From an uncultured Mycolicibacterium sp. (GTDB lineage: Bacteria; Actinomycetota; Actinomycetes; Mycobacteriales; Mycobacteriaceae), in the NCBI GenBank assembly GCA_945957405.1, contig CAMFLL010000010.1, positions 1 through 46,575 of the forward strand: a DNA stretch of 46,575 nt. The letters run 5' to 3'. Position 1 is the first letter of the stretch. Each line of letters begins with the position of its first letter. The translations under genes and the position numbers were made by a program. The notes beneath the pieces were generated by a model. That model did no database searches, had not been told where the DNA came from, and saw nothing but the letters and a program-made list of their open reading frames with translations. This document shows, piece by piece, positions 33,142-41,202 of this stretch.

Positions 33142-34322
33142 CGACGGTGACGGCACCCATGGCTTCGTCCCGTCTCCGGACACCGCGTCCACACGCCCGG
33201 CGCCTCCACGTTCCGGTGTTCGTGGTGGCGAGCACCGCGCTCATCGCAGCCGCCGCCTGGACTGCGGGCACCGCGCAGTGGCGCGGTGACCCCGGCGACG
33301 TCCGGGCTTTCCTCGGCTGGACGCTGCAGTCGTTCTCGGAACCGCAGTTCTCGGTGGTCGGTTACGCCGGCGTGGGCCTGCTCATCGGCGGCTGGTTCGG
33401 CCACCTCGCACACACCCGTGGCTGGCGGATCAGTGGGTTCACCCAGGCGTGCGGCACCGGATTGTGGCCGGCGGTCACGGTCGCGGCGGCCGCCAGCCTG
33501 GTCCTGAGCACCCTGCTGTGGGGCTGGACGCTCGCGGGAGGCCGGTGGCAGCCCCTGTTCGTCCCCATCGCATCGATCGCCCCTGCGGTCGTGGTCACCT
33601 ACGGGCCGGCCAGGCGTGTGGTTGCCACGGCCGCGGTGCTGGGCGCCTTCGTCGCCACACCGGTGGCGCTGGCCCTGGTGAACTGGGTCTGCGTTCCGCT
33701 GGCTCTTCCGCCGGTGATCGGCGTGACCGGCGCCATGGCGATCGCCGCGGCGCCGACATTCCTGCTGTGCAAGCATCTTCCGTGGCTGCCGTCGCCGGGC
33801 GCATGGCGGCCGGACGCACCGCCGACGCCGAGCGATCCGCCTCGCACCGGGCTGGTCTGGCTGGTGCGCCGAGCCCTCGCGGACTTCACCGAGGCACAGT
33901 TCTTCGGCAACGAATGGGCCGGTGTCGGGGTGATCGCCGGAGCGCTGGTCGGCTGGCTGACCATTCCGGACGCGGTGGCCTACGGGACGGGGCTGCTGCC
34001 GCCCATCCTGGCGGCGCAGGCCGTCAGCGCGCTCGTCGGGGTGTTGATCTGGCGGCGGCAGTGGCGGCGCCGTGGCTTCTATCCCACCTTCGTCCCCATC
34101 GTGTCGGTCGCGCCCGCGGCGGTGCTGACATTCGGGTGGCAGCCGGTGCCGGTCCTGGGCGCCGCGGTTCTCGGCGCGCTCGTCGGGCCCCCGCTGGCGG
34201 CGGCGATCTCCACCCGAGTCCCCGGCGGCTGGCACCCCTACGTCGGCAACGTCGCTTCGATGGCTGTCACGACGCTCGCCGTCGTTCCACCCATCTCGCT
34301 CCTCATGAACGGAATGATGTGA
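33138..34322 (+). CDS. Unrecognised polytopic membrane protein with internal duplication
   Basis: 394 aa, about ten hydrophobic segments; I cannot place it in a named family. The two halves repeat: SFSEPQF (65-71) with DFTEAQF (249-255), AGVGLLIGG (77-85) with AGVGVIAG (261-268), FVPIASIAPAVVVTYG (141-156) with FVPIVSVAPAAVLTFG (318-333), and AAVLGAFVATP (165-175) with AAVLGALVGPP (342-352). The offset is 177-184 residues throughout. A hydrophilic linker (PDAPPTPSDPPRTG) separates them. Such inverted or tandem duplications are typical of secondary transporters. GTG 33138 overlaps the nitrilase stop, and its own stop overlaps the amidase start, so uptake of the operon's substrate is the natural guess. 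Confidence 0.85.
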   Translation: MTTVTAPMASSRLRTPRPHARRLHVPVFVVASTALIAAAAWTAGTAQWRGDPGDVRAFLGWTLQSFSEPQFSVVGYAGVGLLIGGWFGHLAHTRGWRISGFTQACGTGLWPAVTVAAAASLVLSTLLWGWTLAGGRWQPLFVPIASIAPAVVVTYGPARRVVATAAVLGAFVATPVALALVNWVCVPLALPPVIGVTGAMAIAAAPTFLLCKHLPWLPSPGAWRPDAPPTPSDPPRTGLVWLVRRALADFTEAQFFGNEWAGVGVIAGALVGWLTIPDAVAYGTGLLPPILAAQAVSALVGVLIWRRQWRRRGFYPTFVPIVSVAPAAVLTFGWQPVPVLGAAVLGALVGPPLAAAISTRVPGGWHPYVGNVASMAVTTLAVVPPISLLMNGMM

Positions 34323-35677
34323 TCACTGTGAGCACCTTGACCGCCATCGCGACCGGCCACGCCATCCGCACGCATCAGACGTCGTCAGTGCAGACCACCG
34401 CGGACGCCCTCGGGCGAATCCGAGATGCCGATCCTGTGCTGGGTGCTTTCGTGCTCGTCGATGACGCCGGTGCCGGCGCATCGGCTGCCGCTGCCGACCG
34501 TGATCTGGCAGCGGGTCTCGATCATGGTCCGCTGCAGGGTATTCCGGTGGCGGTCAAAGACATCTTCGACATGGCCGGTCTGCCCACTTCATGTGGGTCG
34601 TCGACGTCCTTCGGGACCGACCGCGCCGAGGCCGACGCCGACGTCGTCGCCGAGCTTCACCGGTCGGCAGCGGTACTCGTCGGGAAAACGACATTGCACG
34701 AATTCGCCTATGGCGCAACGGGTGACCGGTCGGCACACGGGCCCTCCCGCAATCCCCACGACCCGACGCGGGTGTCCGGCGGGAGCAGCGGAGGGAGTGC
34801 CGTCGCCGTCGCGGCCGGGATGGTGCCGCTGAGCATCGGGACGGACACCGCGGGCTCGGTGCGCGTGCCGGCGGCGCTGTGCGGAATAGTCGGTTTCAAG
34901 CCGGCCTTCGATGCGCTGTCCACCAAGGGCGTCTACCCACTGGCGCCGAGCCTCGACCATGTGGGGGTGTTCGGGAATTCGGTCGAGGACACCCAGATGT
35001 GCTACCAGACCCTGTGCGGCACAATGGGGAACGACCGCCGACAGCAGAGTCGGGCCGACAGGGTGGGCTGGATCGTTCCGGAGGCGATCGCCCCCGCCGA
35101 CCCCAGGATCACGGCAGCCACGCGAGGGCTTCTCGAACGCGCCGGGCTGGCCGTCGACGATGCGACATCGACCGTGCTCGATCACGCTCCGGGTGAGCTT
35201 TTCTCGATTTTCACCACGCTGCAACTGCGTGAGGCCTTCGAGGTGCACCGTGATCATCTCGACGCCGACGAACACCTGATCGACCCTGGCGTGGTGTCGC
35301 GGCTGAAGGCAGGCCAGAACGTGTCCGACGGTGCTTACGCCGACGCACACTGGGCACGATCACGATTCCGCGCTTCGGTCGAGGTGGCCCTCGGCGAGCA
35401 CGCGATCCTCGCCCTGCCGACCACGCCGATCACCGCACCGCGTCTGTACCAGATGCAGACCGAGATCTCGGGCGTGACCGTGGAGGCGCGCTCGGCGCTG
35501 CTGGCATTCACCAGCCCGTGGAATCTCACGGGCAGCCCGGCGATCAGCGTGCCGGCCGGGTTCGTCGACGGACTTCCCTTCGGCCTGCAGCTGATCACAA
35601 GCCCCGGGAACGAGGCCACGCTGTTCGCCACCGCGGCCGCCGTGGCACAACTCCTTGCTCATTCGGACGAAAGATAA
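34319..35677 (+). CDS. Amidase-signature family hydrolase
   Basis: 452 aa from GTG 34319, which overlaps the membrane-protein stop (GTGA); GTG 34328 is the alternative. The Ser-cisSer-Lys triad is complete: K80 (PVAVKDIFD), S156 in SGGSSGGSA and nucleophile S180 in GTDTAGSVRVPA; the 24-residue S-S spacing equals that in FAAH. The C-terminal substrate-binding half (FTSPWNLTGSPAISVPAG) is standard. The enzyme hydrolyses an amide or related C-N bond in the cytoplasm. Encoding it with a nitrilase-type hydrolase means two different C-N hydrolases in one operon, suggesting sequential steps. An open frame extends upstream to 33449 inside the membrane gene but is not a plausible start. Confidence 0.93.
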   Translation: MITVSTLTAIATGHAIRTHQTSSVQTTADALGRIRDADPVLGAFVLVDDAGAGASAAAADRDLAAGLDHGPLQGIPVAVKDIFDMAGLPTSCGSSTSFGTDRAEADADVVAELHRSAAVLVGKTTLHEFAYGATGDRSAHGPSRNPHDPTRVSGGSSGGSAVAVAAGMVPLSIGTDTAGSVRVPAALCGIVGFKPAFDALSTKGVYPLAPSLDHVGVFGNSVEDTQMCYQTLCGTMGNDRRQQSRADRVGWIVPEAIAPADPRITAATRGLLERAGLAVDDATSTVLDHAPGELFSIFTTLQLREAFEVHRDHLDADEHLIDPGVVSRLKAGQNVSDGAYADAHWARSRFRASVEVALGEHAILALPTTPITAPRLYQMQTEISGVTVEARSALLAFTSPWNLTGSPAISVPAGFVDGLPFGLQLITSPGNEATLFATAAAVAQLLAHSDER

Positions 35678-35679
35678 CC

Positions 35680-36090
35680 ATGCCCTCGATCCAGATCGAT
35701 CTGCCCGTGGTCCTCGAACCCGACGTCAAGCGTGGCTTGGCCCGCAGGGTGGGGACCATCTACGCCAGCACGATGGGCGTCAATGCCGATCTGCTCACCG
35801 TGTCGATCCACGACGTCGGCGACGGCGGCGTATGGCGCTGTCATGACGACCGTGATCCCACGCCATCGGCTCTGATCATGTGCGATATCCGCCGTGGCCG
35901 TCCCGTCGAGGTGCGCGCGGCACTGGCGCAACAGCTGATCGACGTCCTGGTGGAGACCTGCGCATTCGATCCGACGTGGCTCAAGGTCGAGTTCACGCAG
36001 CACGCCGGTGACGAGATGTACCACCCGCATCTGCACGGTTTCAACAAAGACTGGGACGGCGATGAACGTGCCGATGGAGCAGTCTCGTAG
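35680..36090 (+). CDS. Tautomerase-superfamily protein, cis-CaaD-like
   Basis: 136 aa. The ATG is followed directly by Pro (MPSIQID), giving the N-terminal catalytic Pro-1 of the superfamily once Met is removed. Length and the segment IRRGRPVEVRAALAQQLIDV resemble cis-3-chloroacrylate dehalogenase (cis-CaaD), with two Arg spaced as its R70/R73 pair. The position of cis-CaaD His28 appears to be Tyr. So a tautomerase or hydratase of an unsaturated acid is likely, but not necessarily dehalogenation. It starts 2 bp after the amidase stop, and its own stop abuts the stop of the convergent cobU. Confidence 0.88.
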   Translation: MPSIQIDLPVVLEPDVKRGLARRVGTIYASTMGVNADLLTVSIHDVGDGGVWRCHDDRDPTPSALIMCDIRRGRPVEVRAALAQQLIDVLVETCAFDPTWLKVEFTQHAGDEMYHPHLHGFNKDWDGDERADGAVS

Positions 36091-36624
36091 CTACAGCGTC
36101 AGCACCCGGCCTGCGATCACCAGGTGGACGTCATCACACACGGCGGCAACGCGTTGATTGGTGGTACCGAGCAGATCCCGGAACAGCACTCCCGACCGGT
36201 GTGCCGGTACGACGCCCAGCCCGACCTCATTGGTCACCACCACCGCCACGGGAATCCTGGCGAGCGCCACGCAGAGGCTGTCGAGTTTGGCGTCGATCAC
36301 CTGGAGCACCTCCTGCGTGCTTGCCTCCCAGAGGTTTTCGCCGTCCATGACCGCCGTGAGCCAGGTGCCCAGGCAGTCGATCAGCACCGGTCCGGCCGCG
36401 TGCCGGATCGCCTGCACGAGATCCGTCGTCTCCACGGTGTGCCAGTGCGCCGGACGGCGGGCACGGTGGCGTGCGACACGTGCATCCCAGTCGGGATCTG
36501 ACCCGTCGGTGGCACGGCCCGGAGCCACATAGGTAACGCCCGCAGCGTCTTTCAGCAGTTCCTCGGCGTGGCGGGACTTACCGGACCGCACACCACCGGT
36601 GACCAGGATGCGCGCGGCGGTCAT
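36091..36624 (-). CDS. cobU: Bifunctional adenosylcobinamide kinase / adenosylcobinamide-phosphate guanylyltransferase
   Basis: 177 aa, the normal CobU length. P-loop GGVRSGKS (10-17), then VAPGRATDGSDPDWDARVA with the following RHRARRP segment holding the guanylylated His, and VIDCLGTWLTAVMD, the family's Walker-B-like stretch. It phosphorylates adenosylcobinamide and then transfers GMP, in the nucleotide-loop assembly of vitamin B12. The ATG overlaps the cobQ stop (ATGA). Confidence 0.95.
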   Translation of the reverse strand: MTAARILVTGGVRSGKSRHAEELLKDAAGVTYVAPGRATDGSDPDWDARVARHRARRPAHWHTVETTDLVQAIRHAAGPVLIDCLGTWLTAVMDGENLWEASTQEVLQVIDAKLDSLCVALARIPVAVVVTNEVGLGVVPAHRSGVLFRDLLGTTNQRVAAVCDDVHLVIAGRVLTL

Positions 36625-38096
36625 GGCGCTCCCGGCGGCAGGACCGGCAGTCCCGGTGCGACTCCGCGCTCGGCGAGCCGCATCAACGCGTCGACGTCGA
36701 GATGCTGTTCGACGAGATCACCCAGCAGATCGAGCCTGCGCTGACGGGCGGCGGGGAAACTGGTGCCGGTGGCGGCAAGCCCGAGGGACTCCCGGAGGAA
36801 TGCGGCCCGGAAGTCGTCACCTTCCAGCGAGCCGTGCCACATCGTGCCGTAGACCTGACCGGCCCTGGCACCGCCGAGGAACTCCTCGGTGCCGGCACCG
36901 CGGCTGACCCGGCCATGGTGGATCTCGTAACCCGCTGCTGGACTACCCAATTCGGTCCCGCGCGGGAGCCGCAACACCTTCTTGGGCGCGAAGCAGGTCA
37001 CCACGTCGAGCAACCCGAGGCCCGCCACCTCGGCTGCCGGACCCTCGACGCCGTCGGGGTCGCTGATCAGCCTGCCGAGCATCTGAAATCCCCCGCAGAT
37101 ACCCAGCACCGGTTTACCGGCGGCGGCGTGGGACCGCACGGCGTGGTCGAGTCCGCGTGACCGCAGCCACGCCAGGTCGGCGATGGTGGCGCGGGTACCG
37201 GGCAGCACGATCAGGTCGGCGTCGCCGAGTGTGCGTGGATCCGAGGCGAATACGACGTCGAGATCGGGTTCGAGGCCAAGGGCGTCGACGTCGGTGAAGT
37301 TGCTGATCCGGGGCAGCCTGATGACCGCCACACGGTGTGCCCCCTCGTCCGCGGCGCGGCGGCGCGCGAGGTCCAGGGCGTCCTCGGAGTCGAGCCACAG
37401 GTCGGGGTGCCACGGCAACGTTCCGTAGACGGTGCGACCGGTGACACGTTCGAGGTCGTGCAGGCCGGGCTGCAGCAGGGTCATGTCGCCGCGGAACTTG
37501 TTCACCACGAAACCCGCCATCAGCTGCTGATCTTCGGCGGACAGCAACGCGACGGTGCCCAGGAACGCCGCGAACACACCTCCGCGATCGATGTCACCGA
37601 CAACGACGGTGGGCAGACCGGCGTGACGGGCGAGGCCCATGTTGACGTAATCACCTGCCCGCAAATTGATCTCGGCCGGGCTGCCGGCTCCCTCGGCGAC
37701 CACGATGTCGAACCGGGCGCTGAGGTCGTCGTACGCCGTGTGCGCCGCCGCTGCGAGGGCGCGCCGCCCCTCGAGCCAATCGGATGACGACACCTCACCG
37801 TACGGGCGGCCCATCAGCACCACGTGGCTGCGGTGGTCACTGCCCGGTTTGAGCAGAACAGGGTTCATGGCAGGCTCAGGTGTCACGTTGGCCGCCAGCG
37901 CCTGCACCCACTGCGCGCGACCGATTTCGACACCCACCCCGTCGGAACCGGTGCACACCATCGAGTTGTTCGACATGTTCTGCGCCTTGTACGGGGCGAC
38001 GTGGACGCCGCGGCGGCTCAGTGCGCGGCACAACCCGGTGGTCACGACGCTCTTGCCGGCGTCACTCGTGGTTCCGGCGATCAGCAGTCCCGCCAT
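36621..38096 (-). CDS. cobQ: Cobyric acid synthase
   Basis: 491 aa, the normal CobQ length. The N-terminal dethiobiotin-synthetase-like ATP domain starts GLLIAGTTSDAGKSVVTTGL; EGAGSPAEINLRAGDYVNMG is a family signature. The C-terminal glutamine amidotransferase domain has the Cys in VLGICGGFQMLG and His in TMWHGSLEGDDFR. It amidates four side chains of adenosylcobyrinate a,c-diamide using glutamine. ATG 38096 shares its A with the cobF stop (TGATG), and its own stop overlaps the cobU start, so the three are one coupled operon. Confidence 0.96.
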   Translation of the reverse strand: MAGLLIAGTTSDAGKSVVTTGLCRALSRRGVHVAPYKAQNMSNNSMVCTGSDGVGVEIGRAQWVQALAANVTPEPAMNPVLLKPGSDHRSHVVLMGRPYGEVSSSDWLEGRRALAAAAHTAYDDLSARFDIVVAEGAGSPAEINLRAGDYVNMGLARHAGLPTVVVGDIDRGGVFAAFLGTVALLSAEDQQLMAGFVVNKFRGDMTLLQPGLHDLERVTGRTVYGTLPWHPDLWLDSEDALDLARRRAADEGAHRVAVIRLPRISNFTDVDALGLEPDLDVVFASDPRTLGDADLIVLPGTRATIADLAWLRSRGLDHAVRSHAAAGKPVLGICGGFQMLGRLISDPDGVEGPAAEVAGLGLLDVVTCFAPKKVLRLPRGTELGSPAAGYEIHHGRVSRGAGTEEFLGGARAGQVYGTMWHGSLEGDDFRAAFLRESLGLAATGTSFPAARQRRLDLLGDLVEQHLDVDALMRLAERGVAPGLPVLPPGAP

Positions 38097-38893
38097 CAGC
38101 ACTTCCTCAACAGGAAGAGGTCCATCACCCACCCCGCCTGCGCCTTGGCGACCGCGCGGGCCGCCACGACGTCGGGGAACACATCACCGAGGCGGCCACT
38201 GACCAGCTGTTCGCCGACGGCACCCAGGTTGGCGCCCCACCAGACCGTCCAGTCGTCGAGCCCGCTGCGGTCCATGCGCTCGGGCGGCGGATTGAGCATC
38301 GTGACGATGTTGTCCTGGCCGGCGGCGACCGCCTCCTGCAGCCGGCGTCCCGTCGTGACATGGACCGGGCGGCCGACGTCGTGCAGCACGATGCGGTGGC
38401 GCGCAGCCAGCAACTGTGGCGCACTGATGCCGGGCAGCACGTCGTACTCCAGGTCGACACCGAGCGTCCGCACCGTCGTGCGTACCTTTTCGACGATCCG
38501 GATTGTCGAGTCGTACAGCGCGGGATCGCCCCACACCAGGAACGCCGCGGTCCCGCCCCGGGCGCGTAGGACAGCGGCGTACTCCGCGGCCCTGGCGTCA
38601 TGCCAGTCGGCGACGGCGCCCCGATAGCCGGCGCCGGTCAGGCCCGGCGACCGGTCGCGTTCGGGGTCACGCACCGCCACGATGTCGACCGGGCCGTCCG
38701 GACCCGGATATGCGTCGACGATCGCGCGGCGCACCGCCAGCAGACCGTCACCGGAGCTCTTTTCGGCGGCCACCACGTAGTCACTTGTGCGCAGCGCCTC
38801 CGCGACCTCGGGGGTGACGTGCTGCGGCCCCATCCCCACACCGAGGATCCGAACCCGCACCGGGTGAACGCTGCGCGGATCAGTCGACGTCAC
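38096..38893 (-). CDS. cobF: Precorrin-6A synthase (deacetylating)
   Basis: 265 aa from GTG 38893. It is a class III (TP) methyltransferase: RILGVGMGPQHVTPEVAEAL at the N-terminus, AFLVWGDPALYDSTIRIVE, VLPGISAPQLLAARHRI and the C-terminal VMDLFLLRKC, in the order seen in CobF. In the aerobic cobalamin route it adds the C-1 methyl group to precorrin-5 with loss of acetate. The true start could be any of several nearby GTGs; no strong ribosome-binding site is visible. The other corrin-ring genes are not in the window. Confidence 0.93.
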   Translation of the reverse strand: MTSTDPRSVHPVRVRILGVGMGPQHVTPEVAEALRTSDYVVAAEKSSGDGLLAVRRAIVDAYPGPDGPVDIVAVRDPERDRSPGLTGAGYRGAVADWHDARAAEYAAVLRARGGTAAFLVWGDPALYDSTIRIVEKVRTTVRTLGVDLEYDVLPGISAPQLLAARHRIVLHDVGRPVHVTTGRRLQEAVAAGQDNIVTMLNPPPERMDRSGLDDWTVWWGANLGAVGEQLVSGRLGDVFPDVVAARAVAKAQAGWVMDLFLLRKC

Positions 38894-38945
38894 GTCGCCA
38901 CACGGTACTCGCCGGCCGATGTGACCGACCGGCTCAGCGGGCGGC

Positions 38946-39710
38946 TCAGCGGGCGGCGACGAAGAACGGCAGATCCGCCGTACCGATCTGAACCAGGGTC
39001 CCGTCGGCGGTGACCGCGGTGGCCGACAGACCACCCTCGCCGTTGCCCATCGACTTGTCGAGCGCCACGCGGTAGCGCAGGTTGATCGTTGCGCCCTTGG
39101 GCAACGGCTGGACGTCGGTGAACCCGACGAGGTAGTCCATGCCGGTGCCCAGTGCCGGATGGTCCAGCGGAATCCATGCACCGGAGGCAGCGTCGAACCG
39201 GTCGATGGTTCCCCGGGGCATCCTGGCTCCGCCCTCGGCGCAGCTGCAGTGTGCCAGTGCCAGCACCACTCCCACGCTCGGGTAATCCACCGGTGAGTCG
39301 TTGCACACGCTCAGGTCCACCTCGACGGGCGCGGCGCCGGGTTTCAACGCCTTGCTGGGGATCCCGGCGAGCGTTACCGAAACGGCGTCCTCGGCGGGCA
39401 CCGAACCGTAAGGGTCGACGGCCGGCACGGGCGCGGTCGCGGCGTTGACCTCGCATCCCCCGGCCGGTGTCGGCGCCGGGGTCGAGACGGAAGTCGCGGT
39501 AGAACTGCTCGGCTCCGGTGGCGGGCTGACGACCACGGTCGTCACCGTCGCCGGGGCGTTCACGGTGGTGGTGACTGTCGTCGGCGCCGCACCGGGCGTG
39601 TTCGTCGAACACGCCGGTATGGCGATGAGCGCCGCGGCAGCCGCGACGCCGACGATCGCGTACCTGATGGCGCACCCCGCCGGTGCTGCCTCGCGCTGCT
39701 GGATCTTCAC
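38946..39710 (-). CDS. Secreted lipoprotein of unknown function, Thr/Pro linker
   Basis: 254 aa. The signal peptide (YAIVGVAAAAALIAIPAC) ends in a lipobox IPAC, followed by ~60 residues rich in Thr/Val/Ala/Pro (TVTTTVNAPATVTTVVVSPP), probably a cell-wall-spanning linker. The C-terminal ~160-residue domain has four Cys in two pairs (CEVN, VCND, HCSC). I do not recognise the family; secreted mycobacterial proteins of this plan are common. The start is GTG 39710, with AAGGAGA 8 nt upstream. It is 52 bp upstream of cobF on the same strand. Confidence 0.82.
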   Translation of the reverse strand: MKIQQREAAPAGCAIRYAIVGVAAAAALIAIPACSTNTPGAAPTTVTTTVNAPATVTTVVVSPPPEPSSSTATSVSTPAPTPAGGCEVNAATAPVPAVDPYGSVPAEDAVSVTLAGIPSKALKPGAAPVEVDLSVCNDSPVDYPSVGVVLALAHCSCAEGGARMPRGTIDRFDAASGAWIPLDHPALGTGMDYLVGFTDVQPLPKGATINLRYRVALDKSMGNGEGGLSATAVTADGTLVQIGTADLPFFVAAR

Positions 39711-39966
39711 GTCCGCGGTCTCCTTATCGCCGTCGCGCCGCGGCCGTTCGACGACGCGGTCGGCACCAGACTGGCACGCGCCGGGGCGCTACCGATCCCA
39801 AATACGCGCCGGACCGACCCTGTCCTTTTCACGAAGAACATGTTGCGGCGGTGGTCGTTTCGATTCACCGTGGTTTCGGTTGCGAGTGGCCTGGGTACTG
39901 TCTCGCCGTCCGCGGGCAGCGTGGCCGGTAGTGCGGGTCAGTTCGAAACGAAACAGGCGGGTCGTG
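39711..39966. other. Divergent intergenic region (256 bp)
   Basis: It separates the lipoprotein gene from the second cutinase gene and must hold both promoters. TACTGT (39896-39901) is a possible -10 for the cutinase. No strong inverted repeat, RNA gene or coding sequence was recognised. Confidence 0.35.
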
Positions 39967-40692
39967 ATGAAAGTAATCGATCGTTGGTTGGCTGCCATGG
40001 CGTTGGTGGTGTTCGGTGTCACGGGTTCAGTGCTCGTCGCCACCCCGGCCTACGCCGCGCCTTGCCCGGACGTCCAGGTCGTATTCGCTCGTGGCACATT
40101 CGAACCCCCGGGCGTCGGCGGCACCGGCCAGGCGTTCGCCGATGCGCTTCTGGCCAGGACCGGTGACCGGTCCGTCGACGTCTATGCGGTGAACTACCCT
40201 GCGTCGCTTGACTTCGCGACGGCCGCCGACGGCGTCATCGATGCCAGCAACAAGGTCCGAGACACCGCCGCCAACTGCCCCGATTCCAAGATTGTGATCG
40301 GCGGGTACTCCCAGGGCGCGGCCGTCGCCGCCTACATCACCGCCGATTCGGTCCCGGACGGCTTCGCGCTGCCGCCCGGCCTGACCGGGCCCATGCCTGC
40401 GTCGGTGTCCGATCATGTGGCCGCGGTCGCGTTGTTCGGCAAGCCGTCCAGCGGCTTCCTTCAGATGATCTACACGTGTGCCCCACCCATCACCGTCGGC
40501 TCGCGCTACGCGTCGAAAACGCTCGACCTGTGCATCCCGGAGGATCCGGTCTGCTCCCCGACCGGCGGCGACAACGGCGCCCACGGCGCGTACGCGCTCA
40601 ACGGCATGACCGACCAGGCGGCTGACTTCGTGGTGGGCAAGCTGCCGCAGCGCGCCGGCGCCAGTGTCGACCAGGCGTCGGGGCGGCGGTAG
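39967..40692 (+). CDS. Secreted cutinase-family protein (Culp-type)
   Basis: 241 aa, the usual length for mycobacterial Culp proteins. The signal peptide (WLAAMALVVFGVTGSVLVA) is cleaved near AYA-APCPD. The catalytic Ser is in GYSQGAA, Asp in PEDPVCSP and His in GAHGAYAL; four Cys match the family's two disulphides. The N-terminal CPDVQVVFARGTFEPPGVGG is diagnostic, the RGT-EP loop forming the oxyanion region. It is a secreted esterase or phospholipase. ATG 39967 was chosen because the signal peptide begins there (MKVIDRW); longer in-frame starts extend into non-coding DNA. The ribosome-binding site is weak. Confidence 0.95.
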   Translation: MKVIDRWLAAMALVVFGVTGSVLVATPAYAAPCPDVQVVFARGTFEPPGVGGTGQAFADALLARTGDRSVDVYAVNYPASLDFATAADGVIDASNKVRDTAANCPDSKIVIGGYSQGAAVAAYITADSVPDGFALPPGLTGPMPASVSDHVAAVALFGKPSSGFLQMIYTCAPPITVGSRYASKTLDLCIPEDPVCSPTGGDNGAHGAYALNGMTDQAADFVVGKLPQRAGASVDQASGRR

Positions 40693-40700
40693 GCGTCACC

Positions 40701-41075
40701 TCACCTCTGGCTTGCGCGCCACTTGTCGAGCATGCGGCGGTCCCGTTTGGTCGGGCGCCCCGCGCCCCGATCGCGGACCGCAAGCGCGATAGCGGCGGTG
40801 GGGGGTGGTGCCGGGCTGCGATCGAGGAAGCAGGTGGCGGCATCCGCGGCGCCCACCCGCTTCTGGATCACGCGGACCACCTGCACGATCCGCGTCCTGT
40901 CCCCCACCCGGGCGCGCACCTCGTCGCCGGGCGACACCATGGTGGACGGCTTGGCGGGGCGGTCGTTGACCCGCACGTGACCGCCGCGGCAGGCCTCGGC
41001 GGCATCGGGCCTGGTCTTGGTCAGCCGGACAGCCCACAGCCACTTGTCCACGCGGGTCGACTCCACACCGTCCAT
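40701..41075 (-). CDS. S4-domain RNA-binding protein (Hsp15/YrfH-like)
   Basis: 124 aa. The S4 fold is clear: RVDKWLWAVRLTKTRPDAAE, CRGGHVRVNDRPAKPSTMVS, PGDEVRARVG. A basic C-terminal tail (GAGRPTKRDRRMLDKWRASQ) matches the Hsp15 group, which binds stalled 50S subunits carrying nascent chains. I prefer ATG 41075 since GGAG (41083-41086) is 7 nt away; ATG 41078 directly before it is nearly equivalent. Its stop is 8 bp from that of the cutinase gene (convergent). Confidence 0.93.
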   Translation of the reverse strand: MDGVESTRVDKWLWAVRLTKTRPDAAEACRGGHVRVNDRPAKPSTMVSPGDEVRARVGDRTRIVQVVRVIQKRVGAADAATCFLDRSPAPPPTAAIALAVRDRGAGRPTKRDRRMLDKWRASQR

Positions 41076-41094
41076 CATGACGCTCCGAAAACGG

Positions 41095-41136
41095 TGAGCG
41101 CTCATCCTGGTACGGAAATGGCGCCCGAAACCGTAC
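41095..41136. promoter_or_regulatory. Inverted repeats between S4-protein and IclR genes
   Basis: TGAGCGCTCA (41095-41104) is a perfect 10-bp palindrome, and GTACGG (41110-41115) pairs with CCGTAC (41131-41136) across 15 nt. TGAGCGCT occurs again at 41142-41149. These are candidate binding sites for the IclR regulator or for control of the S4-protein gene. Confidence 0.35.
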
Positions 41137-41189
41137 GTAGCTGAGCGCTGACGGCACGGTGCGACCCACATGAGCAGCACTCACCACAG

Positions 41190-41195
41190 TAAAAT
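41190..41195 (+). promoter_or_regulatory. -10 element of a probable leaderless promoter (IclR gene)
   Basis: TAAAAT lies 7 nt before ATG 41203, placing the predicted transcription start at that codon. No Shine-Dalgarno sequence is present upstream of either ATG 41203 or the earlier in-frame ATG 41170. Confidence 0.5.
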
Positions 41196-41202
41196 CCCGG
41201 TC

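Noticed and set aside
33449..34318. Upstream extension of the amidase frame inside the membrane-protein gene
   Set aside because: No amidase homology before 34319, and the overlapping membrane-protein frame shows an internal duplication, so it is the real gene.
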